Assembly (NCBI GenBank): GCA_946886565.1
Contig: CAMPIX010000033.1
Coordinates: 1 to 14,982 of the forward strand
DNA from: an uncultured Altererythrobacter sp.
GTDB taxonomy: Bacteria > Pseudomonadota > Alphaproteobacteria > Sphingomonadales > Sphingomonadaceae
DNA length: 14,982 nt
Direction of reading: 5' to 3'
Each line of letters starts with the position of its first letter. The stretch's first letter is position 1. The notes beneath the pieces are model-generated. The model did no database searches. It was not told where the DNA came from and worked only from the letters and a program-made list of their open reading frames with translations. The position numbers and the translations under genes were made by a program. Below are positions 7,395 to 14,982 of the stretch, one piece after another.

Positions 7395-8327
7395 ATGGCG
7401 CCGCCTTCGTCACGGCGCTCGAGCTATTCGCGTAGGGCGCAATACGGGGTTTTCACCGGCTACGTCGTGGCCGGGATCGGCGCGCTGATCGGCGCGGTCC
7501 TCCTCGCCCTGTCGCTCTGGCGCCCCGCCAGCTTCGAGACGCCGCGCACCGTCGCGCACGACGCGGTGGCGCCGGCTGGCAAGGCGAGCGCCGAGGTTCG
7601 AGCCGAAAGCCAGGGACTGATCGAGACGATCCGCGGCTATTTGCGCGCGGGGAGCCAGAACGCCGCGCTCAAGCGGGAAGTCGAACTCGCGCGCATCCGC
7701 CTCGCCGAAGCCGAGGCGATAAAGCGCGAGAACGCGCGGCTCAAGGCGCTGCTCGAGCTCGAGGATGGCAGCACGCGCACGGTCGCTGCGACGCGGCTGA
7801 TCGGCTCGACTTCGGCCAGTTCGCGGCGCTTCGCCTACATCGGCGCGGGCAGCGCCCACGGGGTCGAGGTCGGCATGCCGGTGCGCAGCCCGCGCGGCGT
7901 GGTGGGGCGCGTGCTCGAAGTCGGGCGCGACAGCTCACGCGTACTCTTGCTGACCGACAGCCAGAGCGTTCTCCCCGTGCGCCTCGCGCAGAGCAACGTG
8001 GTCGCCTTCGCCGAGGGGCGCGGCGATTCCATGCTGCGCATCCGGCTGGTCAACCTCGGGATCAATCCGCTCAAGAAGGGCGACGTGTTCGTGACCAGCG
8101 GCGCGGGCGGATACTATCGCCCCGGCATCGCGGTCGCCATCGTCGCCGAGACGACCGACGATGGCGCGCTGGCGCGAATCATCAGCGATCCCGCCGCGAC
8201 CGACTATGTCGCGGTGCAGGAAACCTGGCAGCCCGAGGCGATCGCCGCGGCGGAAACGCCGGTCGAAGAATCGGTCGGAGGCACCGATTCCGAAACCGGG
8301 ACCGAAACCGAAACGGGCGGGGAATGA
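7395..8327 (+). CDS. mreC: Rod-shape-determining protein MreC
   Basis: MreC is a bitopic periplasmic scaffold that links MreB, MreD and the RodA-PBP2 synthase. The product is 310 residues. It has a short basic cytoplasmic N-terminus, one membrane helix (about residues 19-42, ending LLALSLWRP), a dimerising coiled coil (about 85-120: KREVELARIRLAEAEAIKRENARLKALLE) and the paired beta-barrel core with the family motifs IGAGSAHGVEVGMPV, GVVGRVLEVG, SRVLLLTDSQSVLPVRL and KKGDVFVTSGAGGYYRPGI. The tail after residue about 280 is acidic and low in complexity, finishing with a Thr/Glu repeat (TDSETGTETETGGE) not needed for the core fold. GGGGAG (7385-7390) lies 4 bases before the ATG and 10 bases from the mreB stop. 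Its own stop overlaps mreD (ATGA), predicting coupled translation. Confidence 0.96.
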   Translation: MAPPSSRRSSYSRRAQYGVFTGYVVAGIGALIGAVLLALSLWRPASFETPRTVAHDAVAPAGKASAEVRAESQGLIETIRGYLRAGSQNAALKREVELARIRLAEAEAIKRENARLKALLELEDGSTRTVAATRLIGSTSASSRRFAYIGAGSAHGVEVGMPVRSPRGVVGRVLEVGRDSSRVLLLTDSQSVLPVRLAQSNVVAFAEGRGDSMLRIRLVNLGINPLKKGDVFVTSGAGGYYRPGIAVAIVAETTDDGALARIISDPAATDYVAVQETWQPEAIAAAETPVEESVGGTDSETGTETETGGE

Positions 8328-8881
8328 TCGACCGGGCGGACCCGAGATCGCGGCGCGACGCCTACGGCTCGCGGATCAACCGCGCGCACTCTCCCGCCCT
8401 CGCCTACTTCGTACCCTGGGCGACCGTCATCGTCGCGACTCTGCTACCGGTCTTTCCGATCGCATCCGCAGCCCCGGTCGTGCCACCGCTCGGCCTGATG
8501 ACCCTGATCGCATGGCGGCTCGTGCGCCCGGGTCTGCTGCCGGTCTGGGCGGGCTTCCCGCTCGGTCTGTTCAACGATCTGTTCAGCGGCCAGCCCTTCG
8601 GCAGCGCGATCCTGCTGTGGTCGCTCGCGATGCTCGCTATCGAGGCGGTCGAGGTGCGCTTCCCCTGGCGCAGTTTCGTTCAGGACTGGTTGATCGCCGC
8701 AGTGATACTGGTGTCCTATATCGTCGCTGCTGCCGTGTTTTCCGGCGCGCAGCTTGGTGCCCCGCTGTTCGGCGCGCTCGTCCCGCAAGCTCTGCTCTCG
8801 CTCATGCTCTATCCCATAATCGCCCGCATCGTTTCCGCCCTCGACCGGTTCCGGCTGCTGCGCGTGCGGGTGCTTCGCTGA
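8324..8881 (+). CDS. mreD: Rod-shape-determining membrane protein MreD
   Basis: MreD is the polytopic inner-membrane partner of MreC in the elongasome. The product is 185 residues with about five predicted helices (from LAYFVPWATVIVATLLPVF to QALLSLMLYPIIARIVSAL). The family segment LPVWAGFPLGLFNDLFSGQPFGSAILLWSLAMLA contains the conserved G-x-x-x-D-L motif. The N-terminus (residues 1-25) is a charged cytoplasmic stretch. Identification rests on this motif, the size and the fixed position between mreC and mrdA, because MreD is weakly conserved. The ATG at 8324 overlaps the mreC stop by 4 bases (ATGA), and the TGA at 8879-8881 shares its last base with the mrdA ATG (TGATG), so the gene is translated as part of a tight operon. 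Confidence 0.93.
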   Translation: MIDRADPRSRRDAYGSRINRAHSPALAYFVPWATVIVATLLPVFPIASAAPVVPPLGLMTLIAWRLVRPGLLPVWAGFPLGLFNDLFSGQPFGSAILLWSLAMLAIEAVEVRFPWRSFVQDWLIAAVILVSYIVAAAVFSGAQLGAPLFGALVPQALLSLMLYPIIARIVSALDRFRLLRVRVLR

Positions 8882-10905
8882 TGTTCCGCAAGGCGCCGCT
8901 GGTTCAGGTCACTTCGGCCACGCTCGAGAACTCCTACGATCGCCGCAGCTTCGTGGTCGCGGCGCTCGGCGCCGGTGTCGGCACGCTGCTCGCGACGCGC
9001 ATGGGCTACATCGCGATCGCGGAGAACGAGAAGTACGAGACCGAAGCCGAGAGCAATCGCGTCAATCTCACGCTGATTCCGCCGCGGCGGGGATGGATTC
9101 TCGACCGGAACGGCGCCCCGCTCGCCTCCAACCGCGCCGATTTTCGCGTCGATGTCATCCCCGAGCGAATGAGCGATCCCGAGCGCGAGATCGTGGTGCT
9201 GGGCGAAGTGCTCGGCTTCGATCAGGCGCAGATGATCGATCTGCGCGAACGGATCGAGCGCGCACGCGGGTTCCAGCCGGTCGAGGTCGAGAGCGGCGTG
9301 ACCTACGACGAGTTCGCCGCGCTGAGCGTGCGCCTGCCCGAGCTGCCGGGCGTGGTGCCGCAGCGCGGCTATTCGCGCTTCTACCCGACCGGCGCCACGG
9401 TAGGCCACCTCGTCGGCTATGTCGGCCCCGCCTCGGCCGAGGAGTACGAGAAGGATCGCAATCCGCTGCTGATCACGCCGGGTTACAAGATCGGCAAGGA
9501 CGGGCTGGAGAAGCAGTTCGAACAACGGCTGCGCGGCGTGCCGGGCGCGCGGCGGGTCGAGGTGACGGCATCGGGCCGCATCGTGCGCCAGCTCGAAACG
9601 CGCGAGGATATCCAGGGCAAACCGGTCAAGCTGACGATCGACGGCCCGCTGCAGGACTACGCCGCGCGCCGCATCGGCCTCGAGTCCGGCTCGGTCGTGG
9701 TGATGGACTGCCGCACCGGCGACCTGCTGTGCATGGCCTCGATGCCGAGCTTCGACCCGAACAGCTTTTCGGACGGCATCGGCAGCGTCGAATATGCTAT
9801 GCTGCGCGAGGACGAGCGTGTGCCGTTGCGCAACAAGGTGCTCAAGGGGCTCTACCCGCCGGGCTCGACGGTCAAGCCGATGGTCTCGATGGCGCTGCTG
9901 CGCGAAGGGGTCGATCCCGAGGAGACGGTCTATTGCGGCGGCGGCCTGCGCGTGGGCAACCGCGTGTTCCACTGCTGGCAGCGCCGCGGCCACGGCCAGG
10001 TGAACATGGCCAAAGGCATATACCAGAGCTGCGACGTTTATTTCTATCACCTCGCCCAGCGCATCGGCATGGACCCGATCGCAGCGATGGCGCGCCGCTG
10101 CGGTATGGGGCAGGAATTCGACCTGCCGGTGCTCAGCCAGTTCTACGGCACGGTGCCCGATCCGGCGTGGAAGCTCGAGAAATACGGCCGCGAATGGCAG
10201 GCCTACGACACGGTCAACGCCACGATCGGCCAGGGCTACATGCTTGCCAACCCGCTCCAGCTCGCGGTGATGGCGTCGCGGCTCGCGAGCGGACGGCATG
10301 TCGAGCCGCACCTGCTGTTCGGCGAGTCGGACGGCAGCTTCCCCCCGGCCGACTTCGCCCCCGAGCACGTCACGCTGGTGCGCAAGGCGATGAGCGACGT
10401 GATCAACGGACCCGGCACCGCGGGCCGCGCGCGCCTGCCGATCGAAGACGTGCTCATGGCCGGCAAGACCGGCACCGCGCAGGTCGTCTCGCTCTCCGTG
10501 TCCGACGGCACTTCGGGGCCGTGGAAATATCGCGACCACGGATTGTTCATCTTCTTCGCGCCGTTCGACAATCCGCGCTACGCAGGCGCGGTCGTGATCG
10601 AACACGGCGGCGGATCGTCCTCGGCCTATCCGATCGCGCGTGATGTGATGACCTTCCTGTTCGATCCCGCCAAGGGCATGGACGCGCTCCACGCGCTCGA
10701 GAAGCAGTGGGGCGGCACCGCGCAGCAGCGGCTCGACGCCAAGTACGCAGGCTACGCCGCGAAGGCCGGCGAAATCGTGGTGCCGGTCCCGCGGCGCGAG
10801 GAGGATATCTTCGCCCGCGTGGACGCCGAAGCGCGCGCCGCGGCGATGGTCCCGGTGGCGCAGGCGACCGACGCGGCGGTCAATCGTTCGGGCGGACCCG
10901 AATGA
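8881..10905 (+). CDS. mrdA: Penicillin-binding protein 2, elongasome transpeptidase
   Basis: PBP2 is the class B transpeptidase that cross-links new glycan strands made by RodA in the lateral wall. The product is 674 residues. A membrane anchor at about 22-47 follows a DRRSFVV sequence. The pedestal/dimerisation domain begins with PPRRGWILDRNGAPLASN and includes YSRFYPTGATVGHLVGYVG and GKDGLEKQFEQRLRGVPG. The catalytic domain has the nucleophile motif S329-T-V-K332 (in PPGSTVKPM), the SxN-equivalent S383-C-D385 (in YQSCDVYFYH) and K529-T-G (in AGKTGTAQ). A tail of about 75 residues after TFLFDPAKGM is charged and outside the usual fold. The ATG at 8881 shares a base with the mreD stop; the stop overlaps rodA by 4 bases. 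It would be the target of mecillinam-type beta-lactams. Confidence 0.97.
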   Translation: MFRKAPLVQVTSATLENSYDRRSFVVAALGAGVGTLLATRMGYIAIAENEKYETEAESNRVNLTLIPPRRGWILDRNGAPLASNRADFRVDVIPERMSDPEREIVVLGEVLGFDQAQMIDLRERIERARGFQPVEVESGVTYDEFAALSVRLPELPGVVPQRGYSRFYPTGATVGHLVGYVGPASAEEYEKDRNPLLITPGYKIGKDGLEKQFEQRLRGVPGARRVEVTASGRIVRQLETREDIQGKPVKLTIDGPLQDYAARRIGLESGSVVVMDCRTGDLLCMASMPSFDPNSFSDGIGSVEYAMLREDERVPLRNKVLKGLYPPGSTVKPMVSMALLREGVDPEETVYCGGGLRVGNRVFHCWQRRGHGQVNMAKGIYQSCDVYFYHLAQRIGMDPIAAMARRCGMGQEFDLPVLSQFYGTVPDPAWKLEKYGREWQAYDTVNATIGQGYMLANPLQLAVMASRLASGRHVEPHLLFGESDGSFPPADFAPEHVTLVRKAMSDVINGPGTAGRARLPIEDVLMAGKTGTAQVVSLSVSDGTSGPWKYRDHGLFIFFAPFDNPRYAGAVVIEHGGGSSSAYPIARDVMTFLFDPAKGMDALHALEKQWGGTAQQRLDAKYAGYAAKAGEIVVPVPRREEDIFARVDAEARAAAMVPVAQATDAAVNRSGGPE

Positions 10906-12017
10906 ACTCGGTGATCCCGGCGCCGATCGCGCGCCAGCCCTGGGCCATGCTCGCGCCGCTCACCGTACTGGTCGCGTTCGGTGCGCTGGTCCTGTTTTCC
11001 GCCGCGGGCGGAAACTGGGAGCCGTTTGCGATCCCTCACCTCGTGCGCTTTACCGCCTTCATCGTCATAGCCTCGATCATGACGCTGTTCGGCCGCGAAC
11101 TCGTGCGATTTTTCGCCTATCCGGTCTACGGTGTCGTCCTGCTGCTGCTGGTGGCGGTCGAGGCAATGGGCTTCGTGGGCGGAGGGAGCCAGCGCTGGCT
11201 CAACCTCGGCGTGATTCACCTCCAGCCTTCCGAGTTGATGAAGCCGGTGGTCGTGCTCGTCCTCGCCAAGTTCTACGGCGGGCTGCCGCCGGGCATGACC
11301 ACCACGTGGCGCGCGCTGATACCCGCTGGCGCGCTGATTGCGATGCCGATGGCGCTGGTGCTGCTCCAGCCCGACCTCGGCACCGCGCTCGCGATCGGGT
11401 TCGGCGGGGTGGTCGTGATGTTCCTCGCCGGGCTTCCTTTGCGGTGGTTCATGATGGGCGGCGCGGCGGCCGCGGTGATCGCCCCGCTCGCCTACTTCTT
11501 CGGCCTGCACGATTATCAGCGCCAGCGCGTGCTGACCTTCATCAATCCCGAGAGCGATCCGCTCGGTTCGGGCTATCACATCACCCAGTCGAAGATCGCG
11601 ATCGGCTCTGGCGGCCTGTTCGGCAAGGGCTTCAACGAAGGCTCGCAGAGCCACCTCAACTATCTGCCCGAACCGCACACCGATTTCGTCTTCGCGACGA
11701 TGGCGGAGGAATGGGGGCTGCTCGGCGGACTGATGGTGATCGTGATCTACGGCCTGATCATGCGCTGGGGTCTCAATGTTGCGCGCAGGTCGCACGACCG
11801 GTTCGCCAAGCTGCTCGCCTCGGGAATGGTGGCGACGATGTTCTTCTACGTCGCGATCAACCTGCTGATGGTGATGGGCCTTGCCCCGGTGGTCGGCATC
11901 CCGCTGCCGTTCATGAGCCACGGCGGCTCGTCGATGATGACCAACATGATCTGCATCGGCACGCTGATGATGGTCAATCGCTGGAACAGCCAGGCCCCGC
12001 GCAGCAGGCTGAGCTGA
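10902..12017 (+). CDS. rodA: RodA, SEDS-family peptidoglycan glycosyltransferase
   Basis: RodA polymerises lipid II into glycan strands together with PBP2 during elongation. The product is 371 residues with about ten membrane helices (from AMLAPLTVLVAFGALVLFSAAGG onward). SEDS motifs are GGSQRWLNLGVIHLQPSELMKPVVVL near residues 90-115, LQPDLGTALAIGFGGVVVMFLAG, RVLTFINPESDPLGSGYHITQSKIAIGSGGLFGKGF, and the catalytic-loop motif YLPEPHTDFVFATMAEEWG. Asp261 in the latter corresponds to the essential Asp262 of E. coli RodA. VVGIPLPFMSHGGSSMM near the C-terminus is the family signature. The start ATG overlaps the mrdA stop (ATGA, 10902-10905). It is the last gene of the cluster, and a weak hairpin follows its stop. 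Confidence 0.97.
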   Translation: MNSVIPAPIARQPWAMLAPLTVLVAFGALVLFSAAGGNWEPFAIPHLVRFTAFIVIASIMTLFGRELVRFFAYPVYGVVLLLLVAVEAMGFVGGGSQRWLNLGVIHLQPSELMKPVVVLVLAKFYGGLPPGMTTTWRALIPAGALIAMPMALVLLQPDLGTALAIGFGGVVVMFLAGLPLRWFMMGGAAAAVIAPLAYFFGLHDYQRQRVLTFINPESDPLGSGYHITQSKIAIGSGGLFGKGFNEGSQSHLNYLPEPHTDFVFATMAEEWGLLGGLMVIVIYGLIMRWGLNVARRSHDRFAKLLASGMVATMFFYVAINLLMVMGLAPVVGIPLPFMSHGGSSMMTNMICIGTLMMVNRWNSQAPRSRLS

Positions 12018-12029
12018 GCCGCAGGAGCG

Positions 12030-12047
12030 AGGGGAAATTGCCCCTTT
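12030..12047 (+). terminator. Weak candidate terminator after rodA
   Basis: AGGGG (12030-12034) pairs with CCCCT (12041-12045) around a 6-base loop and is followed by only TT. The stem is short and the T-tract poor, so this is at best a leaky end for the mre operon. An alternative fold pairs GGAAA with TTTCC across the same stretch. Confidence 0.3.
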
Positions 12048-12072
12048 CCATGCGCGAAAGGATCGCTATATG
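12045..12072 (+). promoter_or_regulatory. Possible promoter for tRNA-Lys
   Basis: TATATG at 12067-12072 resembles a -10 box, and TTTCCA at 12045-12050 (16-base spacer) is a weak -35 box. Start of transcription would fall near 12079, about 50 bases before the tRNA. An imperfect hairpin lies between them (GTCGGG 12086-12091 with CCCGAC 12108-12113, enclosing GGCC/GGCC). Assigned by eye only. Confidence 0.35.
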
Positions 12073-12128
12073 CAGCGCCTCCCGAGTCGGGGCGGCCATG
12101 CGGCCAGCCCGACACTCCGCCGGGATGT

Positions 12129-12204
<76 letters not shown>

Positions 12205-12318
12205 TTATCCTTCGGCCGTCGACGTGAACGGCCGGTCAGGTGGCTGAGACAGCCGCAGCGAGAACCGCCGATAACCCGCCCGCTGCCGTCGCGGCCCGGC
12301 CCATACCCCGTGAGTTCA

Positions 12319-14064
12319 ATGACCTTTTCCAATGTCCCGCCCGTGCTGGGCGCAGCGCTGACCGAGCGCGGCTACGCGCAACCCACCGCAGTCCAGGCCG
12401 CGGTCCTCGCACCCGACGCCGCGGGGCGCGACCTGATCGTTTCGGCACAGACCGGCTCGGGCAAGACGGTGGCGTTCGGCCTGACGATCGCGAGCGACCT
12501 TCTGGATGGCGATGGCGCGCTTCCCCACAGCGAACGGCCGCTCGCGCTGGTAATCGCGCCGACGCGCGAGTTGGCGTTGCAGGTCAGCCGCGAGCTGGGC
12601 TGGCTCTACGCCCAGGCCGGTGCGCGGATCGCAACGTGCGTGGGCGGCATGGACGCCTCGAAAGAGCGGCGCGCGCTGCGCGGCGGCGTGCAGATCGTGG
12701 TCGGCACGCCCGGCCGCCTGCGCGATCACCTCGAACGCGGCGCGCTTGACCTTTCGGGGCTGCGCGCCGTTGTGCTCGACGAGGCGGACGAGATGCTCGA
12801 CATGGGCTTTCGCGAAGACCTCGAGGAAATTCTCGACGCGACGCCCGATGACCGGCGCACGGTGCTGTTTTCGGCCACCATGCCCAAACCGATCGTCGCG
12901 CTGGCCGCACGCTATCAGCGCAATGCCCTGCGGATCGCGACCGCCGGCGACGAACGCGGTCACGGCGACATCGCGTTCCAGGCGGTCACCGTCGCGCCGG
13001 CCGAGGTCGAGGCTGCGGCGATCAACCTGCTGCGCTTCCACGAAGCCGAAACCGCGATCCTGTTCTGCGCGACGCGTGACAAGGTCCGCCGGCTCCACGC
13101 GCTGCTGCAGGAACGCGGCTTCGCGGCGGTGGCGCTGTCGGGCGAGCATTCGCAGTCGGAGCGCAACCAGGCGCTTCAGGCGCTGCGCGACCGCCGCGCG
13201 CGCGTATGCGTGGCGACCGACGTCGCCGCGCGCGGGATCGACCTGCCCGCGCTGAGCCTCGTGGTGCATGTCGAGCTTCCGCGCGATGCGGAGGTGCTCC
13301 AGCATCGTTCGGGCCGTACCGGTCGCGCAGGCAAGAAGGGCACCGCCGTGCTCATCGTGCCCTACCCTCGCCGTCGCCGGGTCGAATCGATGCTGCGCGG
13401 CGCGCGGATCGAGGCCGAGTGGATCGGCGCGCCGACGCCCGAGCAAATCCGCGCGAACGATCGCGAACGCCTGCTCGCCGCCCTGCTGGCGCCGGCGGAC
13501 TACGACGACGAGGACCGCGCGCTGGCGCAGCGCCTGCTCGCCGAGCGTTCGCCCGAGGACATTGCCGCCGCGCTGGTGCGCGCGCATCGCGCCGCCATGC
13601 CGCAGGCCGAGGAGCTGATCGAGAACACGCCCGAGGCGCGCCGCGCCGCACAGAAGGAGCGCCATCGCGAAGGGTTCGAGGATGTCGTCTGGTTCCGGCT
13701 CGACATCGGGCGCCGGCAGAGCGCCGATCCGCGCTGGATCCTTCCGCTGCTGTGCCGCCGCGGGCATATCACCCGCAACGAGATCGGCGCTATCCGCATC
13801 GGCGCCAACGAGACCCACTTCCAGATTCCACGCGCGGTTTCCGGCAAGTTCAGCGCCGCACTGGCCCGGACGGCACGTGAGGAGGATGGGGCGGAACGCG
13901 TTGCTATCGAACCGTCGGAGGGTCCACGCGAAGCCGCCCGGGGTCACCGGCCGGGTAAGGCTCATGCCGGACACAAGCCGCGCCAGGGAACCCGCAAAAT
14001 GCATCCGAAGGCAAAGGCGAAGGCTTTCCATGGCAAGAAGGGTCGTGCCGACGCGCGCCCTTAG
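12319..14064 (+). CDS. DEAD-box ATP-dependent RNA helicase with DbpA-type RNA-binding domain
   Basis: The protein unwinds or remodels RNA using ATP; relatives act in ribosome assembly and cold adaptation. The product is 581 residues. RecA domain 1 has Q-motif PTAVQ (Gln26), motif I AQTGSGKT (Lys49), PTRELALQ, TPGR, motif II DEAD (154-157) and motif III SAT (185-187). RecA domain 2 has ILFCATRD, VATDVAARGIDL and motif VI HRSGRTGR (329-336). A linker leads to a DbpA-like RNA-binding fold (about 453-505: FEDVVWFRLDIGRR to ETHFQIPRAVSG), which suggests a structured rRNA-type target. The tail (about 530-581) is Lys/Arg/His-rich and disordered. The ATG at 12319 gives the usual N-terminus (MTFSNVPPVLGAALTERGY) but has only a poor GTGAG ribosome site. 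The leader downstream of the tRNA is 114 bases. The precise name (deaD- or dbpA-like) is left open. Confidence 0.95.
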   Translation: MTFSNVPPVLGAALTERGYAQPTAVQAAVLAPDAAGRDLIVSAQTGSGKTVAFGLTIASDLLDGDGALPHSERPLALVIAPTRELALQVSRELGWLYAQAGARIATCVGGMDASKERRALRGGVQIVVGTPGRLRDHLERGALDLSGLRAVVLDEADEMLDMGFREDLEEILDATPDDRRTVLFSATMPKPIVALAARYQRNALRIATAGDERGHGDIAFQAVTVAPAEVEAAAINLLRFHEAETAILFCATRDKVRRLHALLQERGFAAVALSGEHSQSERNQALQALRDRRARVCVATDVAARGIDLPALSLVVHVELPRDAEVLQHRSGRTGRAGKKGTAVLIVPYPRRRRVESMLRGARIEAEWIGAPTPEQIRANDRERLLAALLAPADYDDEDRALAQRLLAERSPEDIAAALVRAHRAAMPQAEELIENTPEARRAAQKERHREGFEDVVWFRLDIGRRQSADPRWILPLLCRRGHITRNEIGAIRIGANETHFQIPRAVSGKFSAALARTAREEDGAERVAIEPSEGPREAARGHRPGKAHAGHKPRQGTRKMHPKAKAKAFHGKKGRADARP

Positions 14065-14279
14065 GCTCCGCCGAACCACCAACAATTCTTGGGATTGCCG
14101 CGCTCCGCCGGACGGCGCACCTTTCGGACGCGACCCGGAGGGCTTGGCGCAAGCTTGGCTCTTTCAACTAGAGCCTCGCCTTCGGGCGAGGCTTTTTTAT
14201 GCGGGCCGGGTCGTCCTCCCCTTCCCCTCCCCCGTCCATCTGGCTACCCCCGCGGATCACCTGATTTGCGGAGGATAGG
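14065..14279. other. Helicase-ribH intergenic region
   Basis: The 215-base gap holds the intrinsic terminator plus two upstream stems: GCTTG/CAAGC (14142-14154) and GGCTCT/AGAGCC (14157-14175). The stretch 14211-14235 is almost pure C/T. No clear -35/-10 for ribH and no known riboswitch was recognised. Confidence 0.5.
14173..14198 (+). terminator. Strong intrinsic terminator
   Basis: A perfect 8-base-pair stem, GCCTCGCC (14173-14180) with GGCGAGGC (14185-14192), is closed by a stable TTCG loop and followed by six Ts (14193-14198). It ends transcription 134 bases after the helicase stop and lies 81 bases before the ribH start. A competing upstream hairpin overlaps its left arm. Confidence 0.93.
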
Positions 14280-14699
14280 ATGGCGCGCTTCCTGATCGTC
14301 GAGGCCCGTTTCTACGAGCATCTGAACGACATGCTGATCGACGGCGCGCGCAGCGCGATCGAAGCGGCCGGGCACGAAGCCGAGGTGCTGACGGTGCCCG
14401 GCGCGCTCGAAATCCCCGGAGCGATCGCGCTCGCGGCCGAAAGCGGACGCTACGATGGCTTCGTCGGCATTGGCGTAGTGATCCGCGGCGAGACCTATCA
14501 CTTCGAGATCGTCGCGGGCGAGAGCGCGCGCGGGATCATGGCGTTGACGATGGACGGCATCGCCATCGGCAACGGCATCCTGACGGTCGAGGACGAGCAA
14601 CAGGCGCTCGTGCGCGCGGACAAGGCGCAGAAGGACAAGGGCGGCGAAGCGGCGAAGGCCGCGCTCGCGCTGCTCGCCTTGCAGGAGAAGTTCGCATGA
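14280..14699 (+). CDS. ribH: 6,7-dimethyl-8-ribityllumazine synthase
   Basis: RibH condenses 5-amino-6-ribitylamino-uracil with 3,4-dihydroxy-2-butanone 4-phosphate to give lumazine, the penultimate step of riboflavin synthesis, in the cytoplasm as a multimer. The product is 139 residues, at the short end of the family. Motifs are [21 protein letters not shown] (substrate-facing aromatic near residue 11), [15 protein letters not shown] (40-53), and [19 protein letters not shown] with the proposed general base His74. The C-terminal helix ends [17 protein letters not shown] (14270-14274) lies 5 bases before the ATG, a strong ribosome site. No FMN riboswitch (RFN element) was recognised in the leader. 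The stop overlaps the next gene (ATGA). The gene is not next to ribB/ribE or nusB, its frequent partners. Confidence 0.95.
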   Translation: MARFLIVEARFYEHLNDMLIDGARSAIEAAGHEAEVLTVPGALEIPGAIALAAESGRYDGFVGIGVVIRGETYHFEIVAGESARGIMALTMDGIAIGNGILTVEDEQQALVRADKAQKDKGGEAAKAALALLALQEKFA

Positions 14700-14982
14700 G
14701 CCCTTATCCCGCAATCGGCGGCATCCCGCTGGTCCTCGGCGGCAACGTCTTCGGGTGGACCGCCAAGGGCGACGAAGGCTTCGCGGTGCTCGACGCGTTC
14801 TACGAAGCGGGCGGGCGGATGATCGACACCGCCGACGTCTATTCGGCGTGGATCGAGGGGCACAAGGGCGGCGAATCGGAGACGCTGATCGGCAAGTGGC
14901 TCGAGGCGCGCGGCGTGCACGGCGATATGCTGATCCACACCAAGACCGGGATGATGGGCGGCAAGGAGCTCTACGAGCCGGC
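14696..14982 (+). CDS. Aldo/keto reductase, 3' truncated by the window
   Basis: Ninety-five complete codons are present before the window ends. The product starts [21 protein letters not shown], a first barrel strand typical of aldo/keto reductases. [11 protein letters not shown] carries the catalytic Asp44 and Tyr49, and LIHTKTG carries the catalytic Lys83. The histidine of the tetrad and the NADPH-binding C-terminal half are outside the window. The family reduces aldehydes and ketones with NADPH in a TIM-barrel fold; the loop [16 protein letters not shown] after the tyrosine resembles the YajO/Tas-like (AKR11/12-type) subgroup. The ATG at 14696 overlaps the ribH stop by 4 bases, so translation is probably coupled. 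Substrate is unknown. Confidence 0.93.
   Translation, partial: MSPYPAIGGIPLVLGGNVFGWTAKGDEGFAVLDAFYEAGGRMIDTADVYSAWIEGHKGGESETLIGKWLEARGVHGDMLIHTKTGMMGGKELYEP

Noticed and set aside
8281..8327. Short repeat in the mreC tail (GAAACCG-like units) as a CRISPR or tandem-repeat element
   Set aside because: Only a few imperfect copies encoding Thr/Glu at the MreC C-terminus; no spacer structure.
8809..10692. Long open frame of over 600 codons antisense to mrdA
   Set aside because: It mirrors the codon bias of the high-GC coding strand and shows His/Arg/Ala-rich sequence with no recognisable domain. mrdA on the other strand has all family motifs.
12213..12234. Hairpin CGGCCGT/ACGGCCG just after the tRNA as an intrinsic terminator
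   Set aside because: The 7-bp stem is real, but no T-run follows, so termination is not supported.
12316..14085. Nearly 590-codon open frame antisense to the DEAD-box helicase
   Set aside because: Shadow of the helicase gene in GC-rich DNA; composition is unlike a protein and no motif is visible.
14065..14279. FMN riboswitch in front of ribH
   Set aside because: None of the conserved RFN element core sequences could be found in this gap.

Overview
The window is a dense, high-GC bacterial chromosome segment. Gene content, gene order (mutL divergent from mreB-mreC-mreD-mrdA-rodA) and protein flavour suggest an alphaproteobacterium, most likely of the order Sphingomonadales (Erythrobacteraceae/Sphingomonadaceae-like). 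This is an inference from recognised families and not a database result. Most of the window is conserved housekeeping sequence.

Layout. (1) 1-1945: the 3' part of the translation-associated ATPase gene ychF, then a six-helix DUF1206 membrane protein. (2) 1946-2100: a large imperfect inverted repeat between two converging genes. (3) 2101-3809: a small accessory-looking block. A MerR-family regulator gene (minus strand) is divergent from a glutaredoxin-MauE/DoxX fusion gene, and a MaoC-like hydratase gene follows. The 42-base gap between regulator and fusion holds a perfect dyad between -35 and -10 elements that closely resembles the mercury-resistance operator of Tn501/Tn21. (4) 3840-6145 (minus strand): mutL with a translationally coupled small lipoprotein gene. 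(5) 6341-12017: the cell-elongation operon mreB, mreC, mreD, mrdA (PBP2), rodA. The last four genes are linked by 1-4 base stop/start overlaps. (6) 12129-12204: tRNA-Lys(CTT). (7) 12319-14064: a DEAD-box RNA helicase with a DbpA-type RNA-binding domain, followed by a strong intrinsic terminator. (8) 14280-14982: ribH (lumazine synthase) overlapping a truncated aldo/keto reductase gene.

How the genes work together. MreB filaments, MreC/MreD and the RodA-PBP2 synthase pair form the elongasome that inserts lateral-wall peptidoglycan, and their overlaps predict coupled translation. MutL carries the endonuclease motif expected where no MutH exists. The part most worth a second look is the MerR / glutaredoxin-MauE pair: a mer-like operator, a regulator that keeps only two of the three classical Hg-binding cysteines, and a membrane redox fusion as the apparent target in place of merT/merP/merA. 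No CRISPR array, transposase, prophage or toxin-antitoxin locus was seen. No gene-free stretch exceeds 300 bases.
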